A stretch of DNA of 64,000 nucleotides, taken from Jackrogersella multiformis. Taxonomy: Eukaryota; Ascomycota; Sordariomycetes; Xylariales; Hypoxylaceae. Positions 55,376 through 64,000 of the stretch are shown here, piece by piece (the first letter of the stretch is position 1; each line of letters starts with the position of its first letter). The stretch spans positions 186,001 through 250,000 of the forward strand of contig CADCXD010000009.1 of assembly GCA_902806575.1 (NCBI GenBank). Direction: 5' to 3'. A program made the position numbers and the translations under genes. The notes beneath the pieces were generated by a model. The model ran no database searches, was not told the DNA's origin, and saw only the letters and a list, made by a program, of their open reading frames with translations.

Positions 55376-57142
55376 ACCATCTCCCCCTTAAGACGTTTGA
55401 TATGGGCCTAAGGACCAATTCAGGAATTCTGTTCATGTAGAAAAACCCTTTATTAAAAAGATGTCAGTTTGCCTGCTGTAATTATCTGTCTTATGCCAGT
55501 TCTAGGGAACACAACACTTTCGGACTACGTCCGACCTCAGCTCTCCAGCTCTCAGGGCAACCAGATGGAACCCGAGAAACCGCGGGCCAAAGGCAGCATA
55601 TAAGTAGTTATAATATAGTTGTCTATTGCCCTTAGGGGTAGTTCCAAGTGGCTCAATTGAATAGTGTTCTAACCACCAGTCGTTAAAATGGCGGGTTCGA
55701 ATCAAGTTCAAATCAATGTTTTTTTTTAACCATCCTTTTTTTCAACGGATTTGCCTCGAAAAATACCTTTTAAAATTTAGAGAGAGCAAAAGAAAACTCC
55801 ATACCACATATATCTAATTCATTTAATACCTAAAATACTTATCATTTTATACAACGTTACGGCAGAAGGGTAGAGCTGTTGAACCATTCTCACAAAAATG
55901 GTGATACATATCTAGTATTTGCCCACTCCTTTTCATGATCTGTTCGATTGATTGAGTGTGAGGGACGATTCTTTTGATAGGATTATATTATCCGTGAGAA
56001 GTTAGGGCGCGCAAATCATTATCATTATATAAATTGTAGGTGTCGCCTTGTTGACCAATAGACCGACCACCCGAACATCAATGCAGTTATTCTCGCCCAT
56101 ATCCCCGGCCAAGAGTTTGGAAAGCCCTGGCGTTGCTAATATATGAAAAGATCGGTTTCAGGCTGGCCACTCTATACCGTGGCTCGAAACAAATTCGATC
56201 ATAGCAATGTCCTTTCTTATCCGCAAGTATTATCTCTCTTGGCAGATAATGTCAATACTTCCCGCAAAGTAACTTCAGGGAAAGGGGCTACATCGACCCA
56301 CGTTTACGATGCTTCGGACTCGTCTACACGGGATTCATCTCTATCATCCCGTTTTATAAGGCGGCCAAGTTTATCTATAGGATGTTTTTAGCTCTCATAT
56401 TGGTCGATATATGAGTAACACGGGCGCCCCCGAAGACTTTAAAGGCGCACAGTTACATATCGGTAGCCCCGGAGGTCCGAACAAGAAACTACCTAGGCAC
56501 TTGATGCTACTCGTTACTAGTTTTAATTATATTTGTATACCTACTAATAGCTTATCCAGACATATGGCCGTATACCTACCTACTAGGGAACGTACCTAAG
56601 TAATTATCATGACTAAGGTTAGAAATTACGTTCCGAATAGGCTCACACTAGAACGTAACAAATTAGAACATAAATTATATAAGTATTTATATAGTAAATT
56701 AAATTAATATAGCAAACAATTGATGCCTATGTGGGCACAGTCAGGTATCCCGTCGTCGAGAGAAAGTCTCTTCATAAAATTAGTAAAAAGAATCAAAAAT
56801 TGCAGATTGGGTATCATCTCAAATCATCTTCCACCATGCTAAATACCTATACACCTCAAACTATATTACGCCCATATCGCCATTATTACCTAAATTACCT
56901 AGGTAAGGTACATTAGAACACATTTAATAGTTTAGGTAGTTGCTTGAACTCACCCCGATCCTGTTCACTCACGGGCGCCACCAAAACGGCTTGTAGCTTG
57001 ATGGTTAACCCGCCAGTCCGTCCATATCTCCAGATGGAGGATAATACATAAGCCAGCAATCCCTTTAAGGGAATTACAACTGATAAGTTGAAATGTAATG
57101 AGAGAAAGCAATATTGAATGTGCCACTTGTCTCAGACACTTC
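55376..57142. other. 1.8-kb gene-free stretch with tRNA-like element
   Basis: No protein gene is supported; open frames at 56143-56391 and 56411-56599 have no family resemblance. It contains the tRNA-like element listed separately, CCTAGG at 56492 and exact TACCTAGGTA at 56896-56905. The interval 56600-56900 is AT-rich without RIP character. Confidence 0.5.
55640..55726 (+). ncRNA. tRNA-like sequence with A box, B box and T run
   Basis: TGGCTCAATTGAATAG near 55648 resembles a tRNA D-arm/A box, and GGGTTCGAATC at about 55693-55703 is a near-perfect T-loop/B box. A run of eight or nine T follows at about 55718-55726, as in a Pol III terminator. I could not fold a proper cloverleaf: the T stem does not pair and the anticodon stem is poor. 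It may be a degenerate tRNA, a tRNA-derived SINE piece, or chance. Confidence 0.3.
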
Positions 57143-57667
57143 TCAGCCACCGTAGTAACCTGGGCGAGGTCGTCTTGATGCTTCGTAGGCCGTCCACCGG
57201 GGAGTCAAACTATTATTATCGGTTGCAACGTAGTCTTCAACAACAGGTGGCGGTATCGACCGGGGAAATTTCCAGTGGATTCTTTGCGGTCGAGGAATAT
57301 CTGCCATACCATTCGTCTGGTAATAAACCACTTCCTCTTGGTCGTCCTCGTATGCAGTATAAGGTGCACACCCACATCTTTTTGTACAGCAACACCAAAT
57401 AACTATGGCGAGTACAACGACGCCGAGGCAGACTCCCACTATTATTCCGATTTGTTGCTGTCCGAGGCCGTCGGATGAGACAGCGCCGGAACTCCAGCTT
57501 GGCGGAGACGGAGAGTTGGTCGGCGGCCCACCGCGATCGAGCGTCACTACGGCCGTACTCGTCGAGTCGGGAGATACGATAGTCTGCGTTAAAGTGACCT
57601 GCCGCTTTACGATGCTCGGCTGCTCTTGACCCGCGACGAGTACCAATGTTGTAGAGTTGACGGACAT
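57143..57667 (-). CDS. Small single-pass membrane protein
   Basis: A 174-residue intronless product. The N-terminal half is Ser/Thr/Pro-rich with a KR dibasic site near residue 22. One strong membrane helix (IGIIVGVCLGVVVLAIVIW, about residues 73-92) is followed by CCC and a cytosolic tail with Cys, Tyr and acidic residues (YEDDQEEVVYY) and a Pro-rich end. There is no classical signal peptide. The layout (short S/T-rich ectodomain, helix, Tyr-rich tail) recalls fungal small membrane proteins of unknown role; no named domain is visible. Confidence 0.72.
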   Translation of the reverse strand: MSVNSTTLVLVAGQEQPSIVKRQVTLTQTIVSPDSTSTAVVTLDRGGPPTNSPSPPSWSSGAVSSDGLGQQQIGIIVGVCLGVVVLAIVIWCCCTKRCGCAPYTAYEDDQEEVVYYQTNGMADIPRPQRIHWKFPRSIPPPVVEDYVATDNNSLTPRWTAYEASRRPRPGYYGG

Positions 57668-58615
57668 TTTTTCTTTGGAGGCGGGGAGCTGGTCTAGGCT
57701 TGGGGTTATTACGAATCAGATCCGAGAGCCATGGCCCGGTCCTGGTAAAGTATCCTCTGGGACGGGGTCTCAAGGGGGGCGGATCGTCAGGTATTTTTAT
57801 CGACGACCCTGTCACACGGGATGGCCCCGCGCAAGCCTGCAGTTAAGCACCCCTGAACACGTTGGAACATCCCACACCAATCCGTACGCAGGTGATAGAG
57901 ATGGTATCGTCATATGACATTGGTTGGATTCAGATGACGATTTCGCTGCCCTATCGTGATAGGTGCCAGCCTACTCGCGGTTGGGTTGCCAACGGCTCGG
58001 CATCTAGGCGGATACGGGCATCACACCCATCTGGCGGGTGCGACGATGACTCCCGCTAATGCAAATCATATGCAGCTGTAGAATGTAGATAATGCGTTGC
58101 CAGACTTGGGATTTCCTATTTGTTCTAGTTTCAGGTGGGTTACATTTGGGGGCCGAATCTACCATATATTAAGCCTATCACATGGAACAATCTTGAGCCA
58201 TGCTGAACTTCGTCTTAAATCATGTCTATACACCGAAAAGTTACGTCTCTTGCATATGTACAGACTTCTATCTCTGCACCAACTTACAGCTTTCGTTGTA
58301 CGTACGTACGTCGTGTTATAGCTCAGCTTGCTGCGAGAATACCGATTCAACCACATTGTTACCTATCAAGAATCGCTTTCAAGCCAACAAGAATGTATTA
58401 ATTTATAACCGTCGACATATTTGACTATTCCCATCAAATCCCCAACGCCACATCTCTTTGACGAATTAGACGAACAGCAGAACCAGATTTATATGCATCG
58501 TTTCAGGCCAAGCACGCCAGAAACCGGCAATTCGAGGGCTACGTTTTACGATAACTTGAAGCGCTATCTTCCAGATATAGTCAAGGAATAATTAATAGAA
58601 CGAAGCCCCTCAACT
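57668..58615. other. Intergenic, nothing recognised
   Basis: These 948 bp include the promoter of the small membrane protein and the 3' side of the transporter locus. A GTACGTACGTACG dinucleotide-like run lies near 58299-58311. Nothing else is supported. Confidence 0.5.
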
Positions 58616-60403
58616 TTATCCTTCGACATGTTGAACCGTTACCTTTGCTTCTTCCATCTTGTGTAGAACAATGTCGTGAGCTTGGGAGGACGATTGACAT
58701 TCGAACGTGGGGAAATCTCGAGTAGGAACTTGCTTCTCGAATAGTTCGTCTATCTCCTCCAAAGACCTGCCTTTCATGTCGGGCAAGAATAACCAGAATA
58801 CGACTAAGAAGGCAATTCGTTAGTCGGGAAGCACAACATGTCGATTATGCAACGAGGCTCTCACCGAATGTCAACACGTTAGATGCAGCCCAGATCCAGC
58901 AGTACTTAGCCCCCCAATTTAGGGCAGTCGGGTTGATGAAATACGGCGAACAAAAGGAAGTCAACCCTGTATCACGAATCAGGCTGACGACGTTCCACAT
59001 ATGCTGAGAGTCGTCCACAACTCGATGTAATTCGATATATTACGTTGCACGATGCCGAATAGGGGAAAGCTCACAAGCGAAAGTGTAGTCCACGCCTGTG
59101 TCAAACAATAAAGTGACCACCCGTAAGCGGGAATTTACGACCTCGGCGGATATGGGCCACGTCATCGAGCCTGCGAAACCGCAGTACACAATAACGTAGA
59201 AGAAAGTGAAGGCGAGGAAGGCTTTTGCGGCTTCTGGTCTCTCAGGTGCGATTGTAGCTCCCAGAGCCGGACCGAGCATAGATATCACTGCACCTCCGGT
59301 CCCTATCAGAAGCATGGTACGGCGACCCCAGACTTTGTATGCGCAATATAAACCGGCGGTAAAGCCGACGAGCTGCACTACCATGGTGTATATTCCAATC
59401 TTGAAAACATCATCGACTCCTGCTTGTTGAAAGAAGTTTGTCTTAAAGGCTACGTTAGACAATGCCACGCGAGTAACGTTTCGGAGAATAGGGGCTTACA
59501 CCGTAGGACAAGAACACCCATACACCTGAAGAAGCGCGCGATACGACAACAGCGAGGCACAGAAGTGTGCGACGCAAGTTTTTGCCCTTAAAAATATCCA
59601 CGATGCTCAACGAGGATGCGTTTGCCTTCTCTTGCTCCACGCCGCGAATGATCTCAACGATCTCCTCCTGGAGGAATTCGGGTTTCAACGAATCACCACG
59701 AAGGACCGACAGAGAGCGCTCTGCCTCTTCGCGACGATCGTGAAGCATCAACCATCGAGGTGATTCATGGATGAAGAAGACGAAAATACTCAGCAACGTT
59801 GGAAATATGAACAAGCAGGCCAGCGGAATTTGGTAAGAAAGTTTGTTCATCATATGAGACGTCCTTTCATCGATAACAGCTCCCAGAATAGTTCCAATGT
59901 TGATAGTAATAGCGAACATGGCCGAGTAGACGACGCGTAGCTTGGGCGGTGCGTATTCTACGATGTAAGCGTTGGAGAAGGTAATGAAAAATGCATTCGA
60001 TGCTCCCATCAAAGCTCGCCCAACACACAAACTGGCAACTGTATTCGCTACGATCTGAGTAGCACATCCAGCAAACGCGATGATACTGCCCATCCAGATT
60101 CCATGTCTGCGGCCAAAGTAGCGACCAAACGGTGCGATAAACCGAACCCCGATCATAGCTCCCCCGTTCAAGAACGATGCATAAGCTGCTGAGAGGTCTT
60201 CGAGATGCCCCAGCCTCCCTTCAACGTACCTAGGTAGGATCGGGATACCCAAAAGTCATTAGGAAGCCTGGCATCGTTTGTAAAGTTCCTACGGCGGCGA
60301 CATCGAAGCCGTATTGAGCCGTCGCAAATGCCATACCCACGCATATGAGGGCGCACTTCCAATTCTCCCTGAAGCCATTGTTTCGTTGACTGCTGATACC
60401 CAT
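58616..60403 (-). pseudogene. MFS sugar transporter with two frameshifts
   Basis: A sugar-porter family gene. Exons, going downstream: 60403-59500, 59441-59075, 58966-58865, 58803-58616. The introns are 59442-59499, 58967-59074 and 58804-58864. Motifs include QYGFDVAAVGTLQTMPGFL at the N-terminus, GRYFGRRHGIW, HESPRWL, TNFFQQAG, the splice-restored FAWLTSFCSPYFINPTALNW, and LPDMKGRSLEEIDELFEK. In exon 1 the frame breaks twice within about 70 bp: FGYPDPT runs into a TAG at about 60230-60232, GGWGISKTSQQL continues in a second frame, and SFLNGGAMIGV in a third. Each break is equivalent to losing one base. With two more bases all exon phases agree (about 520 residues). The rest looks intact, so decay is recent or the assembly is wrong here. 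Confidence 0.85.
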
Positions 60404-61212
60404 GATGACTCCTATGATAGACGACACGGTTGAAACTACACGAAGTCGAAGAACAGTTGCGCGGTGACCATCTGATATACTAGCAACCAATACCTCGTCC
60501 CTGTCCAGAAACGGGGTGTCGAGGTCACATCCGACTCGTACGGAGTTTTGGAAATAAATTGTGTTAATTGCCTAGAAGATCACCCCCTCATCTTCGCCGG
60601 TAATTGAAGTTCCTCGAATATAGAGACCTCTGGTAATATCTCTACATGTTATGTAACGTCATGAGCAGATCATCCCCACGGGGTAATTTCTTGGCTGTAC
60701 GATGAGCGCAGAGAAATATAAAACCCCTGGTTTCTACGTATCCTACTCTACGGAGGTAACTTTCCCTGTTCTTAAGATAATTCTTATAAAAACATCGATG
60801 GTATAATACGACTGTTTCAACTGGATAGATGCAGTAATGCTGATTGAGTCGGCTCATTTATAATTCTATATTAATAATAATTATACTAGGTAGCTTCTGA
60901 CCCATAGTTTGTCTCTACGTCGAGGAACTGGCAATACAGCTTTATATTTAACTGTAGTTGATCATATAGTCAATAACCTAGTCCAAGGGTGAACAAATTC
61001 AATTATTCTCATCCGTTTAGTTCCTACCCCTATTTCAAAACTCACAATCCCTAAACCTCACATCGACATCGACATCTTGTAGCATCATACGAACCCGCCC
61101 CTCACCACCCCTTAACCATCTCTCAACACAACAACGTAGGTAGCCAACCACCCTCTTACACAACTCAATCCAACCTCGCCCTAACCCTCACCTTCACCCC
61201 AATCCCCAACCC
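60404..61212. other. Intergenic, nothing recognised
   Basis: The 809 bp hold the transporter promoter and the 3' side of the GH43 gene. The last 200 bp are C+A-rich (CCCTAACCCTCACC near 61,180), with a telomere-like CCCTAA occurring only once. Confidence 0.5.
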
Positions 61213-62247
61213 CTACTCTCGCGGCTCCTCCGCCACAATCCTGCCCTCCCCATCATAAAAAATCTCCCTCACCTTCACAGACCTCAGATGGTTAACCCCG
61301 CCACTCAACTCGCAATCGTGATAAAACAGCCACCAGCGGCCCCCGAACTCCACCACGGAGTGGTGCGTCGTCCAGCCCAGCACGGGCTCGAGCAGGCGAC
61401 CGGCGTACGTGAACGGGCCGAGCGGGCTATCCCCCGTCGCGTACGCTAGGAAGTGGGTGTCGCCCGTCGAGTAGCTGAAGTAGTACACGCCGCGGCGCTT
61501 GTGCATCCACGCGGCCTCGAAGAAGCGCCTCTCGTGGTCGTCCGCCGCGATCGGCTCCCCCGTCTCCGGCGCCAGGATCACCACGTCGCGCACCGCGCCC
61601 TCGAACCCGCGCATGTCGTCCGCCAGCTTCGCCACCTTGGGGAACAGCGCCCGCGCCCCCGCGCCCGACGGCTCCTTGGGCCCGAGCCAGGAGGCGTCGT
61701 ACGCGGCCGCCGTGTTGCCCGCCTGGTAGCACTGCAGCTGGCCGCCCCACAGCCCGCCGAAGTACAGGTACGCGCTCTCGTCCGCGTCGTCGTCGACGAA
61801 GGACGCGGGGTCGATGCTGAAGCTGCCGGGGATGGGCAAGGGGTCCGGCGCGAAGGGCCCGACGGGCGAGTCGCCGACCGCGACGCCGATGCGGAAGACG
61901 GAGTCCTTGTCGCGCGCCGGGAAGTACAGGTAATATTTCCCCTTGCGGCGCGCCGCGTCGGGCGCCCAGAGCTGCCTGCTGACCCACGGTACGTCCTTGG
62001 CGCTCAAGACGACGCCGTGGTCTGTCACCTTGGGCGGTTCCGCCGCGGACGACGATGAGGAGGAGGAGTAGGCGTCGAGAGAGTCGAGCGAGAAGACGTG
62101 GTAGTCGACCATGTCGTACTGGTCGCCATTGTCGTTGAACTGGATGTCGGTCTCGCGGTCGTGCGACGGGTAGATGTACAGCTTTCCGTCGAAGACGTGG
62201 GCGGATGGGTCCGCGGTGTAGAGGTGTGTTATTAGGGGTGGTGACAT
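61213..62247 (-). CDS. Glycoside hydrolase family 43
   Basis: A 344-residue, intronless five-bladed propeller glycosidase of the beta-xylosidase / alpha-L-arabinofuranosidase family, acting on plant-wall arabinoxylan fragments. The expected catalytic triad is visible: base Asp13 (TADPSAHV), pKa-modulating Asp146 (SIDPASFVDDD) and acid Glu244 (FFEAAWMHK). RQLWAPDAARRKGKYYLYF and WTTHHSVVEF are typical blade motifs. There is no signal peptide, so the enzyme appears intracellular and may act on imported oligosaccharides. A serine run (residues 61-67) is an insertion in a loop. The gene is markedly GC-rich compared with its AT-rich flanks. The neighbouring sugar transporter could have supplied substrate. 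Confidence 0.92.
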   Translation of the reverse strand: MSPPLITHLYTADPSAHVFDGKLYIYPSHDRETDIQFNDNGDQYDMVDYHVFSLDSLDAYSSSSSSSAAEPPKVTDHGVVLSAKDVPWVSRQLWAPDAARRKGKYYLYFPARDKDSVFRIGVAVGDSPVGPFAPDPLPIPGSFSIDPASFVDDDADESAYLYFGGLWGGQLQCYQAGNTAAAYDASWLGPKEPSGAGARALFPKVAKLADDMRGFEGAVRDVVILAPETGEPIAADDHERRFFEAAWMHKRRGVYYFSYSTGDTHFLAYATGDSPLGPFTYAGRLLEPVLGWTTHHSVVEFGGRWWLFYHDCELSGGVNHLRSVKVREIFYDGEGRIVAEEPRE

Positions 62248-63074
62248 CTTAATACTTTTTTCTTCTTGTTATAAATCGCCTTGTCGACTTTTGTCTTTTT
62301 TATAAGTTTATAACTTTCTAACTCGTAGTATTTACAATTTGATTTGGGGTCGTCCTCGACGCTCCGTGGAGTACTTATACGGCGAGGGGATCGTGAGGTG
62401 GGAATCCTTGGTGTTGAGGGGTCTACTTTAGAGTAAAGCTCGCCTAGGAAAGCTCTCTAATTGAAGATAAAAATGATATTCATTAGAACTTAGAGGACCT
62501 AATATCTTGCTTAGCGTCCAATGGCCCTTTTATTTTATGGCTCCTGTTCATCACGAGAGTCGTACACTTACATACGATACGTTCATTGCTTATAATGGTG
62601 ATCATTCTTCTCTCGTCCCGGCAGAATGGATGTCTGATCTCCTGAATTTATCCCTATTTAACCGCCCGCTCGCCTGCTTTAGCTCCGTCCCACTTACCGG
62701 ATATGATACTCACCCTCGTAGGCATCCGGATTTAGGATGAAGGAACACCGAGGTCTAACTTATGATACCCTAGGTACCTACCTAGGTAGATTAGTGCTTA
62801 GATCCGAGGTGTTTTGTTACTTGGCTTAACTCATTGGTCCTATGGAGCGCATTTCCTTTCATGCTTACCCAAAGCCTACTAAATAGTAGACATATTGATA
62901 TTGAATTGTTGCTCGGCCCCATTGCTAGAGCATGTATATACATTCTATTCGTCTATGACGCAACATTACATCTATATGTGAAAATCGTACTCTATCAGGT
63001 ATCTTGCTGTATGAAACAAATAAGTATATACAATTTGAGTTAATTACAATATTTTCCATTCTGAGTGTGATGCA
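62248..63074. other. Intergenic, GH43 promoter and palindromes
   Basis: These 827 bp show no gene. They contain the double CCTAGG palindrome at 62769-62788. Confidence 0.5.
62769..62788. repeat. Double TAGGTACCTA/TACCTAGGTA palindrome
   Basis: Overlapping CCTAGG, GGTACC and CCTAGG cores at 62769-62786 form a compact palindrome-rich cluster, with the exact decamer at 62779-62788. Confidence 0.75.
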
Positions 63075-64000
63075 TCAAACATCTACGACGCCCAGTGTAA
63101 GCCGTCGAAGGGCATCTTCGTATCTTCCAGGGCTGTGGTCTATCAGCATGCTGGAACCGAATCGAACCTCTCTAAATCGAGCTTCGACATCTCTGACATA
63201 CTTCAACACGATTCTAGTCGCGGGCCGCCCGGCCTGGTCCGTGCCGGCCTGAAGGAAGGCGTCTCGTCTCAGGGCTGGCGTGGTCTCGATCGAGAAAACC
63301 TCGCCCGGTGGCAGAAGCTTGGAGCTCATCATACTCGCACGCAGGGTCTTAAGTGCGGCATATGCCCACTTGTCTTCTTCCTCGGTAGAATGCGTCGGTC
63401 CGTTGTTGTACCACTTATCAGCCAGCCCCGACTGCAGGCCTACCCAGATTCGCCGACGTACTTCCGCCTTCGCTTCGCTGTTGTCTGTCTTAAACGCCAG
63501 CGCTAGGGCCTGGAAGTCGTGGAGAACACCCAGTGACAGGTATGGAACAATGTCATTCCCGTGCACTGTGCTTGTAATCAACCCTCTTGTTGCTTTTTGC
63601 AAGGACGGTGACATGGTAGCAGGTGGGCCGTAGGCATACACATGAATTGGCCTCCCGGATGGTAGGCTTATGTGAGAGGAAGTTTGGAGAGACTGCCCGT
63701 CTGCGAGTAGCTTTCGGTGCGGCTCAGCAGAGGTGACGAAGGCCGTTCCGGTAGAGGCGGGCTCGGCGAGCATAGCTCCAAGTAGCGCAGTCACAGCCCC
63801 GCCAAGGGAATGTCCGCAGAGAACCAGACCGTAATCCGTAAACTCCTCAAGTGCCTCTTTAAGTGTTGCGAGTACTCTCCCATCTCCTCCATATAGAAGT
63901 CGTCGCGCAGATGCATGAATGCCTTTGTGAACCTTGTATGCCTTTCCTCGCCAAACAAGGTCGTCATACTCGCACATCATGTCAGCTAAAACATCTTCGA
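63075..64000 (-). CDS. Class 3 lipase, 3' part (diacylglycerol lipase-like)
   Basis: The reading frame is open to the window edge, so the 5' part is missing. It encodes the lipase class 3 alpha/beta-hydrolase core: VHKGIHASARRLL, the nucleophile elbow GHSLGGAV with the catalytic serine, YAYGPPATMS, and HGNDIVPYLSLGVLHDF with the catalytic Asp. A His-containing segment, DHSPGRYEDAL, lies near the C-terminus and could supply the catalytic His. The 50-residue insertion around SSHISLPSGRP and the C-terminal region resemble fungal/animal sn-1 diacylglycerol lipases, which are usually membrane-bound at their N-terminus, beyond this window. The ATG at 63980 is internal, because coding sequence continues upstream of it. 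Confidence 0.88.
   Translation of the reverse strand, partial: EDVLADMMCEYDDLVWRGKAYKVHKGIHASARRLLYGGDGRVLATLKEALEEFTDYGLVLCGHSLGGAVTALLGAMLAEPASTGTAFVTSAEPHRKLLADGQSLQTSSHISLPSGRPIHVYAYGPPATMSPSLQKATRGLITSTVHGNDIVPYLSLGVLHDFQALALAFKTDNSEAKAEVRRRIWVGLQSGLADKWYNNGPTHSTEEEDKWAYAALKTLRASMMSSKLLPPGEVFSIETTPALRRDAFLQAGTDQAGRPATRIVLKYVRDVEARFREVRFGSSMLIDHSPGRYEDALRRLTLGVVDV

Noticed and set aside
56143..56599. Two short plus-strand frames
   Set aside because: Random-looking products in an AT-rich spacer, one without a plausible promoter.
61150..61200. Telomere-like CCCTAA sequence
   Set aside because: Only one unit of CCCTAA occurs, in a C+A-rich 3' region; no array.
61427..62058. 186- and 201-residue frames overlapping GH43
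   Set aside because: Arg/Gly/Ala-rich shadows of a GC-rich gene; the GH43 frame carries the catalytic triad.

Overview
The window is nuclear DNA of a filamentous ascomycete, probably a Sordariomycete. Short introns of about 42-108 bp with GT donors, CTAAC/CTGAC-like branch sites and AG acceptors interrupt many genes. The gene content is typically fungal: a HET domain protein, Zn2Cys6 regulator, Pth11-like receptor, ApsA/Num1, MFS carriers and GH43. The first 5.7 kb is an AT-rich block of the kind left by repeat-induced point mutation (RIP). A palindromic decamer, TACCTAGGTA, recurs between genes. A member of the Xylariales is my guess from overall look only.

Layout. 1-5710: RIP-degraded repeat DNA. 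5712-7278: decayed F-box-type gene at its edge. 7710-11368: conserved housekeeping block (zuotin, the complex III assembly factor Mzm1, the splicing factor Slt11). 12625-31707: accessory stretch with an MFS drug/polyamine carrier, an aldo/keto reductase remnant, two unknown proteins, a two-module secreted surface protein, a Zn2Cys6 regulator convergent with an AtuA/DUF4387 enzyme, and a HET protein. 32531-42844: Cwc24 and the very large cortical anchor ApsA/Num1. 44139-47840: a wrecked short-chain dehydrogenase, a cysteine-rich protein, a MYND protein and a fragment of a Pth11-like receptor. 50294-55375: intact Pth11-like receptor, then a divergent FAD monooxygenase / NAD(P)-dependent reductase pair. 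57143-64000: small membrane protein, frameshifted sugar transporter, GH43 glycosidase and the 3' part of a class 3 lipase that runs off the window.

How the genes relate. Slt11 and Cwc24 both act in spliceosome activation; zuotin and Mzm1 share a 471-bp divergent promoter region. The monooxygenase and reductase share a 402-bp promoter region and look like a small catabolic or tailoring pair. The regulator at 23.2-25.4 kb may control the adjacent AtuA-like enzyme, but that is inference. Five of roughly 25 loci are broken (F-box, aldo/keto reductase, SDR, Pth11-like, sugar transporter), so the accessory DNA is decaying. I found no CRISPR array, rRNA, intact transposon or complete biosynthetic cluster. 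The least explained items are the cysteine-rich protein with either a 42-nt intron or an in-frame TGA, and the TACCTAGGTA palindromes, one of which sits on a frameshift.
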